From positions 1-32,147 of the forward strand of contig JANNYA010000084.1 of NCBI GenBank assembly GCA_031409855.1: a stretch of DNA of 32,147 bases, given 5' to 3'. Below the pieces are notes generated by a model that worked only from the letters and a program-made list of their open reading frames with translations, searched no databases and had not been told where the DNA came from. The stretch comes from JANNYA01 sp031409855 (lineage in GTDB: Bacteria > Pseudomonadota > Gammaproteobacteria > Xanthomonadales > SZUA-5). The stretch's first letter is position 1. Each line of letters starts with the position of its first letter. This document shows, one piece after another, positions 1 through 8,779 of this stretch. A program made the position numbers and the translations under genes.

Positions 1-6
1 GCGCTG

Positions 7-339
7 ATGGTACCCAGCTTTAGCGAGCGCAAGAAAAAAATTATCGCGGTCATTTGCGAAATTCCCCCTGGGCAAGTCGCGAGTTACGGCCAAGTCGCTG
101 AATTAGCAGGCATTCCATGCGGCGCGCGTTTGGTGGTGCGGGTGTTGCGCGCCCCAGGAGTCGCACTGCCGTGGTGGCGCGTGCTGCGCGCCGATGGCAG
201 CTGCGCCGTTGATGGCCAACTTGAGCGGCTGCAGGGTGAGGGCATTGTGGTGAACAAACGCGTTGATTTGGCTCGCTATCGCTGGCAGGGCTTGGATTAT
301 TTGTTGTTTGGTGGCGAGAGCTATCGCGGCGCAATCTAA
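7..339 (+). CDS. alkyltransferase-like (ATL) DNA repair protein of the MGMT family
   Basis: This is a 110-residue single-domain member of the O6-alkylguanine-DNA alkyltransferase family. The Tyr of the DNA-binding helix (SYG, Tyr27) and the arginine finger (Arg41 in GARLV) keep the 14-residue spacing of human MGMT Tyr114/Arg128. The alkyl-acceptor motif PCHR is replaced by PWWR (residues 55-58), so Cys is Trp56 and the adjacent His is Trp57. Family knowledge: Cys-less ATL proteins cannot transfer alkyl groups; they bind O6-alkylguanine, flip it out and recruit nucleotide excision repair. The length fits ATLs rather than full Ada/Ogt proteins. Only six bases lie upstream in the window, so the ribosome site cannot be judged. 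Its TAA stop overlaps the stop codon of the convergent regulator gene by four bases. Confidence 0.88.
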   Translation: MVPSFSERKKKIIAVICEIPPGQVASYGQVAELAGIPCGARLVVRVLRAPGVALPWWRVLRADGSCAVDGQLERLQGEGIVVNKRVDLARYRWQGLDYLLFGGESYRGAI

Positions 340-2594
340 CGCTTTGGTGCCAGCCACCCATACAGGTCAATTGCCAAACCGTCTAATTGCGCGACGATAA
401 TCAACGATTCATCGCGCGCCACGGCTAGACCATGGTTTAACGTGCTCGGTGCAGGCACCTCCAAGAGCGTGGTTCTTTTGCTGGCAAAGTCAAAGCGCGA
501 ACTAAAACGAAGGCGCGCACCCTTTCGTGGCGGTGCAACATAGTAAAGTGCGTGATCCGAAAGCGTCCAATGGCGCCCATAGGCGGTGCCGATTTGCACC
601 GGTAGCTTTACGCAGCTGTGCATATCGGGTGCGGCTGGACAGTGCCAAAGCTGATCTTGCCTAGCCTGATACACCAAAAACAAGCCGCGTGGATCGACTC
701 GATAGCTCAGGACATCATCCGCAATCAGTTCCGCCTGCGAGCCGGGCGCATTGCCACGTCGCATCAATTTAATTGGTGCGCTATCGCCCAGCAAGTACCA
801 CACGTGCTTGCCCTGCGCATCATCGCTGGCGTCGTGGGCACCGAGTGGAAAAGCTGTTGCAAGCTGTGCGGTCAGAGCACCTGAAACATATCGCCAAACT
901 TCGGTGTGTTGCGCGCCGTAGCGCGTTAACCATAAAGCATCGCTGTCACTTTGAAAGGCCGGATGCGCCCACCGATCCGCTGCGGAAAGTGGCAATTGCC
1001 GCTCAGCGACCGCGGCTTTATCGCCAACAAGGCTAAGCGAATAAATTCCCTCCAGGCCGTGCTGGTTCGATTGATAAACCAAAGTCCGCGCATCCCGTGA
1101 AAGCACCGGGTAACCCTCATAGCGGCTGGAGGGCGTCAAGCGCACTGGTTTGGCATTGGCGCGATACAGCCAAAGATTGGCATCGTAGCTCGCTTGCTCA
1201 TACACCACCGAACCGTCGGGTGCGACATCGGGAAAGCGTGCACCCCGAGCGCCGAGTAGTTCTGGATTCACGCTCGACGTCGCTGGTTCCGGCGCCAGCT
1301 TGAGCAAGGCGCGAAAACCCAGCGCGTCACTAGCGATCAGCAACCGCCCGTCGGGCAAATAGGCCTGACCGAAAATCATCGAGTCTACTAATGCGACACG
1401 GCGCGCGGTCGCGCTTGCGGTCAGCGGCATCTGCCACAGTGACTGCGTGCCATCGGTGCCACGCACAAAACTGACTTCACCAAGCGGTGAAAAGCGCGGG
1501 TCAATATCATTGCCGGTTTTGCGCTCGGGCGACGTTAGTATTTGCGAAGCACCGGTGCGCAACGTTAGTAGTGCCAAACCACTGCCATGATTTGCACTCG
1601 TATTTGGCGCGGTATAAACAAGCCGTGTGCCATCGGCAGAAACATCCGGGCAGCTACGCACCGTTGCGCACGCAGCAAGCAGCTGCGGCGTATCAGCCAT
1701 CATCGCTTGTTTGAGCAGCTGACAACGCCCCTGATGATGCCGCGTCCAAATTAAATCGGCGGCTACAAATAAAGGGCAAACGTCTTCGGCCTCGGATGCG
1801 TCAGTAAATCGCCTTTGCACTAAGCCGTCGCGCGAACGCAGCATTAAATGGCTGCCTGGCGCGGGTGGAGTTGCGACCGCATAGGCTAGCCAAAGGCCGT
1901 CTTTGGAAAATCGGGGGCTGAACTCGATGCCCGGGGAGCTAGTGAGTGGGCGCACAAGCAACAATTCGGCGGCACTCAGCGATGCCTGATTTTGCCCAGG
2001 CACGGGCACCTTCCGCGGTGTAATTACATCTGTTTGACGCAGCCAAAACGCCGCCAGCGCCAACATGATTGCCAGTACTAGAACGCTCAGCAGCATCGCC
2101 GTTGAACGCTTGAATTTTGGCGCGGCGCCAGGTTTTTCCAGGGCGAAGCTAAAACCTGCTTGCAGCTCAACCGGCACAGCCTCAGTTAGTAACGCCGCTG
2201 GCGCGCTAGCAAAATCGTCGGGCGCCGCGCGATCAATGTTTGGCGAAAACTCGACTTCAGCGATCAAGCGATAGCCCAACTTAGGAATGGTCTGCACAAA
2301 GCGTGGTTCGCGCGCATCATCATCCAGCGCTTGCCGCAAATCGGCGATGCTGCGCGATAGCACTTCATCGTTTAGCACCCGGCGTTCCCAAACCAGCTCC
2401 AGCAACGATTCACGCGTCACCGTATTGCCTGCGGCCCGCGCTAAGCAGCGCAGCAGTAACATCAGCCGAGGCGGTACGCGTCGAATGTCAGTGCCAGCAC
2501 ACCACTCGTGCCGATCCGGCGTCACCAGCCACGGCCCGACTCGAAATGGTTTCGCTGTTAAATCAATGCCTTGCGAATTTTCCATAGGGTTCAA
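336..2594 (-). CDS. membrane-anchored winged-helix regulator with periplasmic TolB/PD40-like propeller
   Basis: A 752-residue CadC-type one-component regulator. Residues 15-116 form an OmpR/PhoB-type winged helix (ending in the typical TIPKLGYRL strand). One hydrophobic segment spans about residues 164-186. The rest is a WD40-like/PD40 propeller with repeated blades of the type RFSKDGLWLAYAV, SADGTRLVYT and LSRDARTLVYQS. Expected topology is a cytoplasmic DNA-binding domain and a periplasmic sensor. The start chosen is TTG at 2594, because GGAAG lies seven bases ahead of it; an in-frame ATG nine bases downstream (2585) has no well-placed ribosome site. It is divergent from the secreted propeller gene at 2712 across 117 bases, so that gene is a plausible target (inference). 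The ligand is unknown. Confidence 0.85.
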   Translation of the reverse strand: MNPMENSQGIDLTAKPFRVGPWLVTPDRHEWCAGTDIRRVPPRLMLLLRCLARAAGNTVTRESLLELVWERRVLNDEVLSRSIADLRQALDDDAREPRFVQTIPKLGYRLIAEVEFSPNIDRAAPDDFASAPAALLTEAVPVELQAGFSFALEKPGAAPKFKRSTAMLLSVLVLAIMLALAAFWLRQTDVITPRKVPVPGQNQASLSAAELLLVRPLTSSPGIEFSPRFSKDGLWLAYAVATPPAPGSHLMLRSRDGLVQRRFTDASEAEDVCPLFVAADLIWTRHHQGRCQLLKQAMMADTPQLLAACATVRSCPDVSADGTRLVYTAPNTSANHGSGLALLTLRTGASQILTSPERKTGNDIDPRFSPLGEVSFVRGTDGTQSLWQMPLTASATARRVALVDSMIFGQAYLPDGRLLIASDALGFRALLKLAPEPATSSVNPELLGARGARFPDVAPDGSVVYEQASYDANLWLYRANAKPVRLTPSSRYEGYPVLSRDARTLVYQSNQHGLEGIYSLSLVGDKAAVAERQLPLSAADRWAHPAFQSDSDALWLTRYGAQHTEVWRYVSGALTAQLATAFPLGAHDASDDAQGKHVWYLLGDSAPIKLMRRGNAPGSQAELIADDVLSYRVDPRGLFLVYQARQDQLWHCPAAPDMHSCVKLPVQIGTAYGRHWTLSDHALYYVAPPRKGARLRFSSRFDFASKRTTLLEVPAPSTLNHGLAVARDESLIIVAQLDGLAIDLYGWLAPKR

Positions 2595-2711
2595 AAAATA
2601 ACTTCCGAAACGATTCTGCAGATAAAAAGGAGGAAAAAATCAAGCTTTGCTCAGGCGCGCATTGGCTAGTCGCAGTCAGTGTCCTCGCTCCAACCAGCGG
2701 AGACAAGCATC

Positions 2712-4100
2712 ATGCGTTTTTCATCGAGTAAGCAGTTAACACCTAGTTTGTGCCGCCGCAGTCTGCGCGCAATCAGACTGGCTTTTTTTAGCATCAGCTT
2801 GAGTGCGTTGAGTACAAGCGCTCTTGCGCAGGTTCCCGTGCCACCCACACCTTGTTCCAGCAAAGTCTTGGTAGGCGGGTTTTTCAATAACAACGTCAAT
2901 ATCTACAACGCCTGCACCGGCGGCTTCGAGCGGAGACTCGATGATGCTGGCCGGATCCAAGGGCCGCAATCCACACGCGTTCTAAACGGCAAGATTTATG
3001 TGGTTAGTGAAGGTAATGATCGAGTATTGCGCTACAGCGCCACAACCTTTGCTTATGAGGAAGTATCAATCAATCTGCCGGTCGGCTTTGGCGGCACCGG
3101 CTTGGCAATTCGAGGCGACGAGGCCTTTGTTGGAAGCTACAACGAAAACACTGTGAACCGGTACAGCCTTAGCACTGGCCAGCTATTGGGCGTGGCAATT
3201 GCACCGAACGCTGCTGGCCTCGATGGTGCCGATCTCGGCATGGTGTTTGGCCCTGATGGCAAGCTCTATGTGCCAGGGTATGACAGCAACACCGTAGTGC
3301 GGCTCGATCCCGCCACCGGCGTTACCGCTGTGTTTATCAACGGCAACACCAGCCGCCTGTTTGAGCCCCGAGGCATTTTGTTTGAGCCTAGTGGTAACAC
3401 CGTATTAGTCAGCGGCGAGGCGAGCGGCGAAGTTCAGCGCTTCGACGCTAACACCGGTAGCTTTATCACCAAGGTGGTGACGGGTTTGATTCAACCCACC
3501 GGCTTGGCCTATGCCACAGACGGCACCTTATTAGTCGCGCATCGTAGCGGCGTCAACAAATATGATCCCAACACCGGTGCCCCGCGTGGCAATTTATTGC
3601 TGGCGTCCGCTAGTGGCTTGAGCGGGCCTACTTCTGTCACCGTATTTCCCACGACCTCGGCGATTGATGTATCACAAGTTGGTAGCCAGTTTTGGGTTGT
3701 AGGTTTGGGCGTGATCGCGGGCAACAGCGTGACCGTGGACCCCATGTATAGCGCTAATGGTGCGGCCTTTGGTGCCAACTTTAAGCCAGAGGATGTCACG
3801 CTTAAGCGTTGGGGCAAACTGCGCATTGATTGGCGCAGCTGCACCGAGGCTACGCTTAGTTGGAACTCAGACGGTACCGACTCGGCCGGCTTTGGCATCG
3901 GTAGCTACCCACTGGTGCGGGTTGGCGATAGCGAGCAATCATTACAATGCAAACAGGCAGGCTTTGCGAATTCCACCAATCTAAGTTTTATTGGCGGACA
4001 TTGGTTTGGTGGCCCAACACGTAACGGCGAAGGGCTATTACTTGATCGGCTTAGCGACGGTCAAGTATTTGTCACTTGGTTTACCTATCGTCCGCGCTAG
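2712..4100 (+). CDS. secreted NHL/SMP-30-like beta-propeller protein
   Basis: This 462-residue exported protein is read from ATG 2712, which has GGAGA eight bases upstream. A GTG 33 bases further upstream is in frame but lacks a ribosome site. The N-terminus has a basic stretch, a hydrophobic core and an ALA-Q cleavage site near residue 39, as in a Sec signal peptide. The body consists of repeated blades (for example GPDGKLYVPGYDSNTVVRLD and ATDGTLLVAH), as in NHL or Vgb-like propellers that track a value against position. The last 45 residues resemble a domain common in exported Xanthomonadales proteins (GHWFGGPTRNGEG followed by VTWFTY), but the protein stops right after WFTYRPR, where relatives, as I recall them, continue. 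No enzymatic residues are recognisable and the function is unknown. Confidence 0.75.
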   Translation: MRFSSSKQLTPSLCRRSLRAIRLAFFSISLSALSTSALAQVPVPPTPCSSKVLVGGFFNNNVNIYNACTGGFERRLDDAGRIQGPQSTRVLNGKIYVVSEGNDRVLRYSATTFAYEEVSINLPVGFGGTGLAIRGDEAFVGSYNENTVNRYSLSTGQLLGVAIAPNAAGLDGADLGMVFGPDGKLYVPGYDSNTVVRLDPATGVTAVFINGNTSRLFEPRGILFEPSGNTVLVSGEASGEVQRFDANTGSFITKVVTGLIQPTGLAYATDGTLLVAHRSGVNKYDPNTGAPRGNLLLASASGLSGPTSVTVFPTTSAIDVSQVGSQFWVVGLGVIAGNSVTVDPMYSANGAAFGANFKPEDVTLKRWGKLRIDWRSCTEATLSWNSDGTDSAGFGIGSYPLVRVGDSEQSLQCKQAGFANSTNLSFIGGHWFGGPTRNGEGLLLDRLSDGQVFVTWFTYRPR

Positions 4101-4141
4101 CTGAGTACGCTCGTTGTCTGGCAACTATCGAGCTATTCCAA

Positions 4142-4179
4142 GGACTGCGATATCACATTTCTAAAGGATATCGCGGTCC
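4142..4179 (+). other. 13-bp stem-loop in the intergenic region 4101-4363
   Basis: GGACTGCGATATC (4142-4154) is followed after 12 bases by GATATCGCGGTCC (4167-4179). The arms pair along all 13 positions with one G-U pair. No T-run follows, so a simple intrinsic terminator is unlikely. It lies 41 bases after the propeller gene and 184 bases before the next ATG. It may be an attenuator, an mRNA-end structure or a protein-binding palindrome. The rest of 4101-4363 shows no recognisable gene. Confidence 0.55.
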
Positions 4180-4363
4180 AGCATGGTCATTAACTGACTC
4201 GTGCCTATTCCGTTGTTGGCGGATTCAAGTCCGACAAGCCTGTGCCCAGCAATGTGGCGTTGGAATTACCCCTAAAAATCAATATTTAACCCATTACGCA
4301 CTTGCCGCTGTGGTGACTAAAGTTTTAAGGTTCTGGCCTTCCTAAAATTTGGCTATAGGCACT

Positions 4364-7333
4364 ATGCGCACCTCCATTTTGACGATTTCAATCGCCCTCG
4401 CACTTGCGACGCAGGCATTCGCTGAACGCACGTCACCGGAGGCGCGCTGGGCGGCATGGATGCAACAGCAAGAAATGGTGAGTGCCAGTAGCCTAACTGC
4501 ATTGCCCTGGCGCTCAATTGGCCCGTCGATTCAGGGCGGGCGGGTGGTGGATATTGAATCGGTGCCGAATCAGCCGTTTACCTTTTACGTCGCCTATGCC
4601 TCCGGTGGCGTGTGGAAAACCACGAATAATGGCCAAAGTTTTGTGCCACTCAGTGATGGCCTGCCGAACATGATTTCCGGCGACATCGCGGTCGATCCGA
4701 ATGCGCCGGAAACGCTGTGGGTGGGCACGGGTGAACCGAATGCATCGCGCTCGTCCTATTCGGGTTTGGGCATGTTTCGCAGCACCGATGGCGGCAAAAG
4801 CTTTGAGTCGAAAGGGCTGCTGGGAGCCGATCGTATTGCGCGCGTTTTGATTGACCCGCGTAATTCCAAACGCATCCTAGTGGCTGTGCAAGGGCCCCTC
4901 TACACCGAAGGCGGCATGCACGGCGTTTTTGTCAGTGAGGATGCCGGCACAACTTGGCAGCAAACCCTGAAAACCGACAATGGCTGGACCGGCGCGACCG
5001 AACTGGTGTTTCATCCAAGCGATCCGAATGTGGTTTATGCCGCGACTTGGGACAAACAGCGCTCAGCCTGGAATTTTCGCGAATCGGGCGTGGGCTCAGC
5101 GGTCTATAAAAGTGTCGATGCGGGCCTAACGTTTAAAAAAATGTCGGCGTTCCCGAGCGGTGCTGGCGTCGGCCGCATAGGCTTAGCGGTCAGCAAGGCC
5201 AAGCCCGATTGGATTTACGCAAGTATCGACCAACACGCGCCGATGCCCCAAGCGCAGCGTATTTTGGGCGATCAGCCGCTGTCGCCAGCGCGATTGAAGT
5301 CCATGAGCAAAGCTGAGTTTTTGGCGCAAGACCCCGAGCAAATCGAGCAATTTCTGCAGGGCAGTGATTTTCCGGTCGACTTGGACGCCGCTAAGTTGAT
5401 TGAGCAGATTAAATCAGACGCGATCAGCATGGATCAGCTGCGCGCAAAATTGCTCGATGGCAATGCCTCGTTGTTTAGCACCGATATCACCGGGCTGGAA
5501 CTTTATCGTTCTGAAAATGCCGGTGCGGCGTGGGAAAAGCGCCACGCGGAGCCGATTCGCGATCTAACCTACACCTACGGCTATTATTTTTCGATGTTGG
5601 CAGTAGCACCTGACAATGCTGAGCGCGTTACCCTGTTGGGCATGCCGCTGGCCATTAGTGACGATGGCGGTAAAACCTTTTCCGGGCGCTTAAATAACGA
5701 AGAAGTGCACGTTGATCACCACGTGTGGCACATTGACCCCAATTTTCCAAACCGCATCCTCAATGGCAATGATGGTGGCGCCGATATTAGCTATGACGGT
5801 GGCGTGCACTGGAGCCGCTTTGATCGCCAAGCGGTTGGGCAAAGTTACACCGTTGCTTTTGATATGGCCGAACCCTACAACGTCTACACCGGCCTGCAGG
5901 ATAACGGCACGGTCAAAGGTTCAAGCCGGGCCAAACCGGATGATTTAGGCGCCTGGACCGTCGTTGGCGGTGGCGATGGCATGCAGATTCAAGTGGACCC
6001 GCGCGATAGCTCGATTTACACCGGCTATCAGTTTGGCAATTACAACTATTCCGGTGGTGGTGAAGTCTCGCCGCGCGGCGACACGGAAAGAGAAGTGCGG
6101 CCGCGCGCGCCGATGGCGGAAGCGTTGTATCGTTTCAATTGGCAAACGCCGATACGATTGAGCAAGTTCAATTCTGACGTGCTTTATATGGGCGGCAATA
6201 AGCTGTTTCGCTCGCTCGACAAGGGCAAAACCTTTGAGCCGATTAGCGGCGATCTGACCCGAGCCAAGCAACGTGGCAATGTGCCGTTTGCAACCATTAC
6301 TGCGATTGCGGAGTCGCCGCAGCAATTTGGCCTGCTCTGGGCGGGCACGGACGATGGCCAACTGTGGGTCAGCGCGGATGGTGGCGTGACTTGGCGCGAT
6401 GTCGGCAAAAACCTGCCTGATGCCTGGGTTGCTGGCATTGAGCCCAGCAAGACCGCACGTTTTCGCGCCTATGCGGCGCTCAATAGCTATCGCACTGACG
6501 ATCAGCGCGCGCTGCTTTATGTGACGGAAGATTTAGGCCGCAGCTGGCGCGATATCGGCGCGGGCTTGCCGGACGTGCCGGTGAACGTGGTGCGCGAAGA
6601 TCCACAGAACGCGAATGTGCTGTATGTCGGCACCGATCGCGGCGTCTATGCCACGCTGGATCGCGGTAAAAATTGGCAAGTGCTGGGCAAAGATTTACCG
6701 AACGTGCCCGTGCATGATTTGCAAGTGCACCCGCGTGATCGCGAAATCATTGTAGGCACGCATGGCCGCAGCGTTTGGGTTCTGGATGCGCTGCCGGTGC
6801 AGGAATTGACCGACGCCGTGCTTGCCAGCGAAATTACCGGCTTTTACATCGACAAAATCGAGTTTTCACGCGGCTGGAAATCGGCGCCATCGCAGTGGTT
6901 CGGCCATATCGGCGACAAACCGAAGCAAGTGTTTAATTTTTATGCCAAAGCCGCCGGCAAAGGCAGTATCAGTATCAACACGGCGTCGGGTAAAACCTTA
7001 AGCACTGCCAACTTTGATGCGCGCTCAGGCTTGAATCAGCTGAGCTGGGACTTACTGGTGGACGCGAACAAAGCCCTAGAAATCGAAGCTTTGGACATCA
7101 AAACGCGCACCGAAAAAGGCGATCTCAAGGCGGATGCATCGGGCTTGATCAACGCCAAAGAAACGCCCTATGCGCAGGCAAAAAAATACGGCTGGCCACA
7201 ATATATCCAACCCGGCGATTACGTCGCGCGCTTTAGCATGGGCGCGGCTAGCTCAGAAGTGAAATTCACGGTAAGCGCGCCGAAAGCGCTCGAATCGCGT
7301 GCGCCGGTGGTGCCAAAGGTGCGGGGGAAGTAA
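4364..7333 (+). CDS. exported VPS10/sortilin-like BNR-repeat propeller protein with FlgD-like C-terminus
   Basis: The product is 989 residues from ATG 4364; an upstream in-frame TTG at 4349 would add five residues ahead of the signal peptide and is less likely. The signal peptide ends at about AFA-ER (residue 20). The mature part contains many BNR/Asp-box blades (STDGGKSF, SEDAGTTW, SDDGGKTF, SADGGVTW, TLDRGKNW), the family hallmarks WRSIGPSIQGGRV near the N-terminus and VHVDHHVWHIDP before NGNDGGADISYDGG, and finally a FlgD-like Ig strand (GLNQLSWDL). Such proteins are usually annotated as glycosyl hydrolase or VPS10 domain protein, but no enzymatic activity can be assigned from sequence. 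The ribosome site is weak (AGG four bases ahead). The next gene is convergent 46 bases downstream, without a visible terminator. Confidence 0.87.
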   Translation: MRTSILTISIALALATQAFAERTSPEARWAAWMQQQEMVSASSLTALPWRSIGPSIQGGRVVDIESVPNQPFTFYVAYASGGVWKTTNNGQSFVPLSDGLPNMISGDIAVDPNAPETLWVGTGEPNASRSSYSGLGMFRSTDGGKSFESKGLLGADRIARVLIDPRNSKRILVAVQGPLYTEGGMHGVFVSEDAGTTWQQTLKTDNGWTGATELVFHPSDPNVVYAATWDKQRSAWNFRESGVGSAVYKSVDAGLTFKKMSAFPSGAGVGRIGLAVSKAKPDWIYASIDQHAPMPQAQRILGDQPLSPARLKSMSKAEFLAQDPEQIEQFLQGSDFPVDLDAAKLIEQIKSDAISMDQLRAKLLDGNASLFSTDITGLELYRSENAGAAWEKRHAEPIRDLTYTYGYYFSMLAVAPDNAERVTLLGMPLAISDDGGKTFSGRLNNEEVHVDHHVWHIDPNFPNRILNGNDGGADISYDGGVHWSRFDRQAVGQSYTVAFDMAEPYNVYTGLQDNGTVKGSSRAKPDDLGAWTVVGGGDGMQIQVDPRDSSIYTGYQFGNYNYSGGGEVSPRGDTEREVRPRAPMAEALYRFNWQTPIRLSKFNSDVLYMGGNKLFRSLDKGKTFEPISGDLTRAKQRGNVPFATITAIAESPQQFGLLWAGTDDGQLWVSADGGVTWRDVGKNLPDAWVAGIEPSKTARFRAYAALNSYRTDDQRALLYVTEDLGRSWRDIGAGLPDVPVNVVREDPQNANVLYVGTDRGVYATLDRGKNWQVLGKDLPNVPVHDLQVHPRDREIIVGTHGRSVWVLDALPVQELTDAVLASEITGFYIDKIEFSRGWKSAPSQWFGHIGDKPKQVFNFYAKAAGKGSISINTASGKTLSTANFDARSGLNQLSWDLLVDANKALEIEALDIKTRTEKGDLKADASGLINAKETPYAQAKKYGWPQYIQPGDYVARFSMGAASSEVKFTVSAPKALESRAPVVPKVRGK

Positions 7334-7379
7334 GTCGCAAAGTGAATTAGGCAAACTGTGAAGTGGAAAACTGGCGCCA

Positions 7380-8555
7380 TCAAGCGGGGCGCAGCTTTGC
7401 CAAACTCGCAAGCAACTGGCGCAGTGTCATCGCACTGACGCCAGGTGCAAGCGCAGTCATTGCCGGTGTGGAACGCGTTTCACTGTAGACAAGAATTGAC
7501 TGCGTTTGCTTCGGTGCGAGCGCCTTTGCCAGTGCCAGCATGGGTTTAGCCATTGCTGGCAGGGGCGTGCTGGTGGCCTTTACTTCAATCAAATAGGTGC
7601 CACCGGCAAACGGCAGCACAAAATCCACCTCTAGCCCCTGCTGATCGCGAAAGTAGTACAGCTCACGCCGTAAGCCGCGATTGATCAGCGCTTTGGCAAG
7701 TTCTGCGGCCACTATTCCTTCCGTGATAGCGCCCAAAAAGGGCGAGCGTTTAAGTTCGGCCTGCGATTCAATTCCCAACAGATGGCACACCAAGCCGGAG
7801 TCGGTAAAATATAGTTTCGGCGCTTTGATTAGCCGCTTCCCTGCGTTTTCAAAATACGGCGGCACCAGCAAAATCAAACCTGTGGTTTCCAACACGCTCA
7901 GCCATTCGCCAATCGTTGGAATAGATACGCCCAGAGGGCTTGCTAAATCGGTGCGATTTAAACTTTGTGCGTGGCGTGTGGCGAGCAAGCTGATAAAACG
8001 CCGAAAGGTGCTCAAATCACGCACACTGAGTAAGGCGCGCACATCACGCTCAAGATAGGTTTGTATGTAGGAGCTAAACCACAGCCTGCGATTTGCAGGT
8101 TTTGCCAATACTTCCGGATAACCACCGTGCAACGGTGTCACTCGTTCTGACTCCTCAAGCGATAACGGCAACAGCTGAAATATGGCTGTGCGCCCAGCCA
8201 TGGATTCAACGACGCCCTGCATCAACGGCGCCTCTTGTGAGCCCGTAAAAAACCACTGGCCCATTTTTCGCGGCTGCGCATCAATACGCGTTCTGACGTA
8301 GCCAAATAGCTCTGGCGCATTTTGAATTTCATCCAAAATGACGGGAAGCTTGAGCGCGTCAACAAAGGCCCGAGGATCCGCACGCACGCGGGCAAGCACA
8401 TCAGGATCTTCTAACAATACATAGTGCGCTTGCGCCAGACCGTGACCCAATAAATAGGTTTTTCCGCAGCGGCGTGGCCCTGTTAGAACAAGCGCAGGGA
8501 AGCTTTTGGCACCTGATTTTATTTGCTTTAGCAGAAGGCGCGACGTTTTTTTCAT
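7380..8555 (-). CDS. AAA_14/DUF4143 family ATPase
   Basis: A 391-residue protein of the widespread AAA_14 plus DUF4143 family. Walker A is GPRRCGKT (26-33), Walker B is VILDE (72-76), and the sensor-like strand FFTGSQ follows at 103-107. The C-terminal half is the DUF4143 region with a winged-helix-like segment (about 195-250) and a restriction-endonuclease-fold-like D...ExK pattern: VDF (310-312) and IEVK (323-326). The family is sporadically distributed and its role is unsettled; links to mobile elements and defence have been suggested. The ATG at 8555 has no clear ribosome site, but a perfect 19-bp palindrome lies just upstream. Beyond it are 0.5 kb of repeats, consistent with an accessory insertion between conserved genes (inference). 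Confidence 0.87.
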   Translation of the reverse strand: MKKTSRLLLKQIKSGAKSFPALVLTGPRRCGKTYLLGHGLAQAHYVLLEDPDVLARVRADPRAFVDALKLPVILDEIQNAPELFGYVRTRIDAQPRKMGQWFFTGSQEAPLMQGVVESMAGRTAIFQLLPLSLEESERVTPLHGGYPEVLAKPANRRLWFSSYIQTYLERDVRALLSVRDLSTFRRFISLLATRHAQSLNRTDLASPLGVSIPTIGEWLSVLETTGLILLVPPYFENAGKRLIKAPKLYFTDSGLVCHLLGIESQAELKRSPFLGAITEGIVAAELAKALINRGLRRELYYFRDQQGLEVDFVLPFAGGTYLIEVKATSTPLPAMAKPMLALAKALAPKQTQSILVYSETRSTPAMTALAPGVSAMTLRQLLASLAKLRPA

Positions 8556-8563
8556 TTGAGTAA

Positions 8564-8582
8564 TCTAAAGTAACACTTTAGA
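8564..8582. promoter_or_regulatory. operator-like palindrome upstream of the DUF4143 ATPase
   Basis: TCTAAAGT, three bases (AAC) and ACTTTAGA form a perfect 8-bp inverted repeat. It starts nine bases before the ATG of the ATPase gene. The position suits a repressor site or a hairpin covering the ribosome site. No experimental link is known to me. Confidence 0.5.
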
Positions 8583-8680
8583 AAACTCAATATTTATTTT
8601 CGCGACGGCGGCCTTTATTCCAAGTGCGCCGGCGGCGACAAGGTGACAGCATGCGGGGCTTAGACAACATTCGGGGCTTA

Positions 8681-8748
8681 GTCATTGCGAACGCAGTGAA
8701 GCAGTCTCGTTGTTTAAAGCTAGCTTGCTTCGCTACGCTCGCAAAGAC
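8681..8748. repeat. REP-like imperfect palindrome (GTCATTGCGA type)
   Basis: The arms 8681-8703 and 8726-8748 are inverted copies with 19 of 23 positions matching (starting GTCATTGCGA, ending GCAAAGAC). The motif resembles the interspersed CATTGCGAGCG...GAAGCAA palindromes found in many bacterial genomes. Just upstream, CGGGGCTTAG occurs twice (8654-8663 and 8672-8681). Its right end, CTCGCAAAGACGAA (8738-8751), recurs at 9020-9033, so a second partial copy lies beyond the next element. Confidence 0.7.
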
Positions 8749-8779
8749 GAAGTTCATGGACTCGGGGCAGCCGCTTTGT

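Noticed and set aside
2627..2646. Strong AAGGAGG ribosome-site sequence on the plus strand with no gene at its usual distance
   Set aside because: Only ATC (2639) or TTG (2646, 12 bases away) follow, and the resulting short frames run into the propeller gene with no recognisable product; the ATG at 2712 has its own GGAGA.
4076..4345. Frame of 89 residues after the propeller gene as a frameshifted continuation of its C-terminal domain
   Set aside because: The sequence lacks the expected strand motif after WFTY and crosses the stem-loop at 4142-4179.
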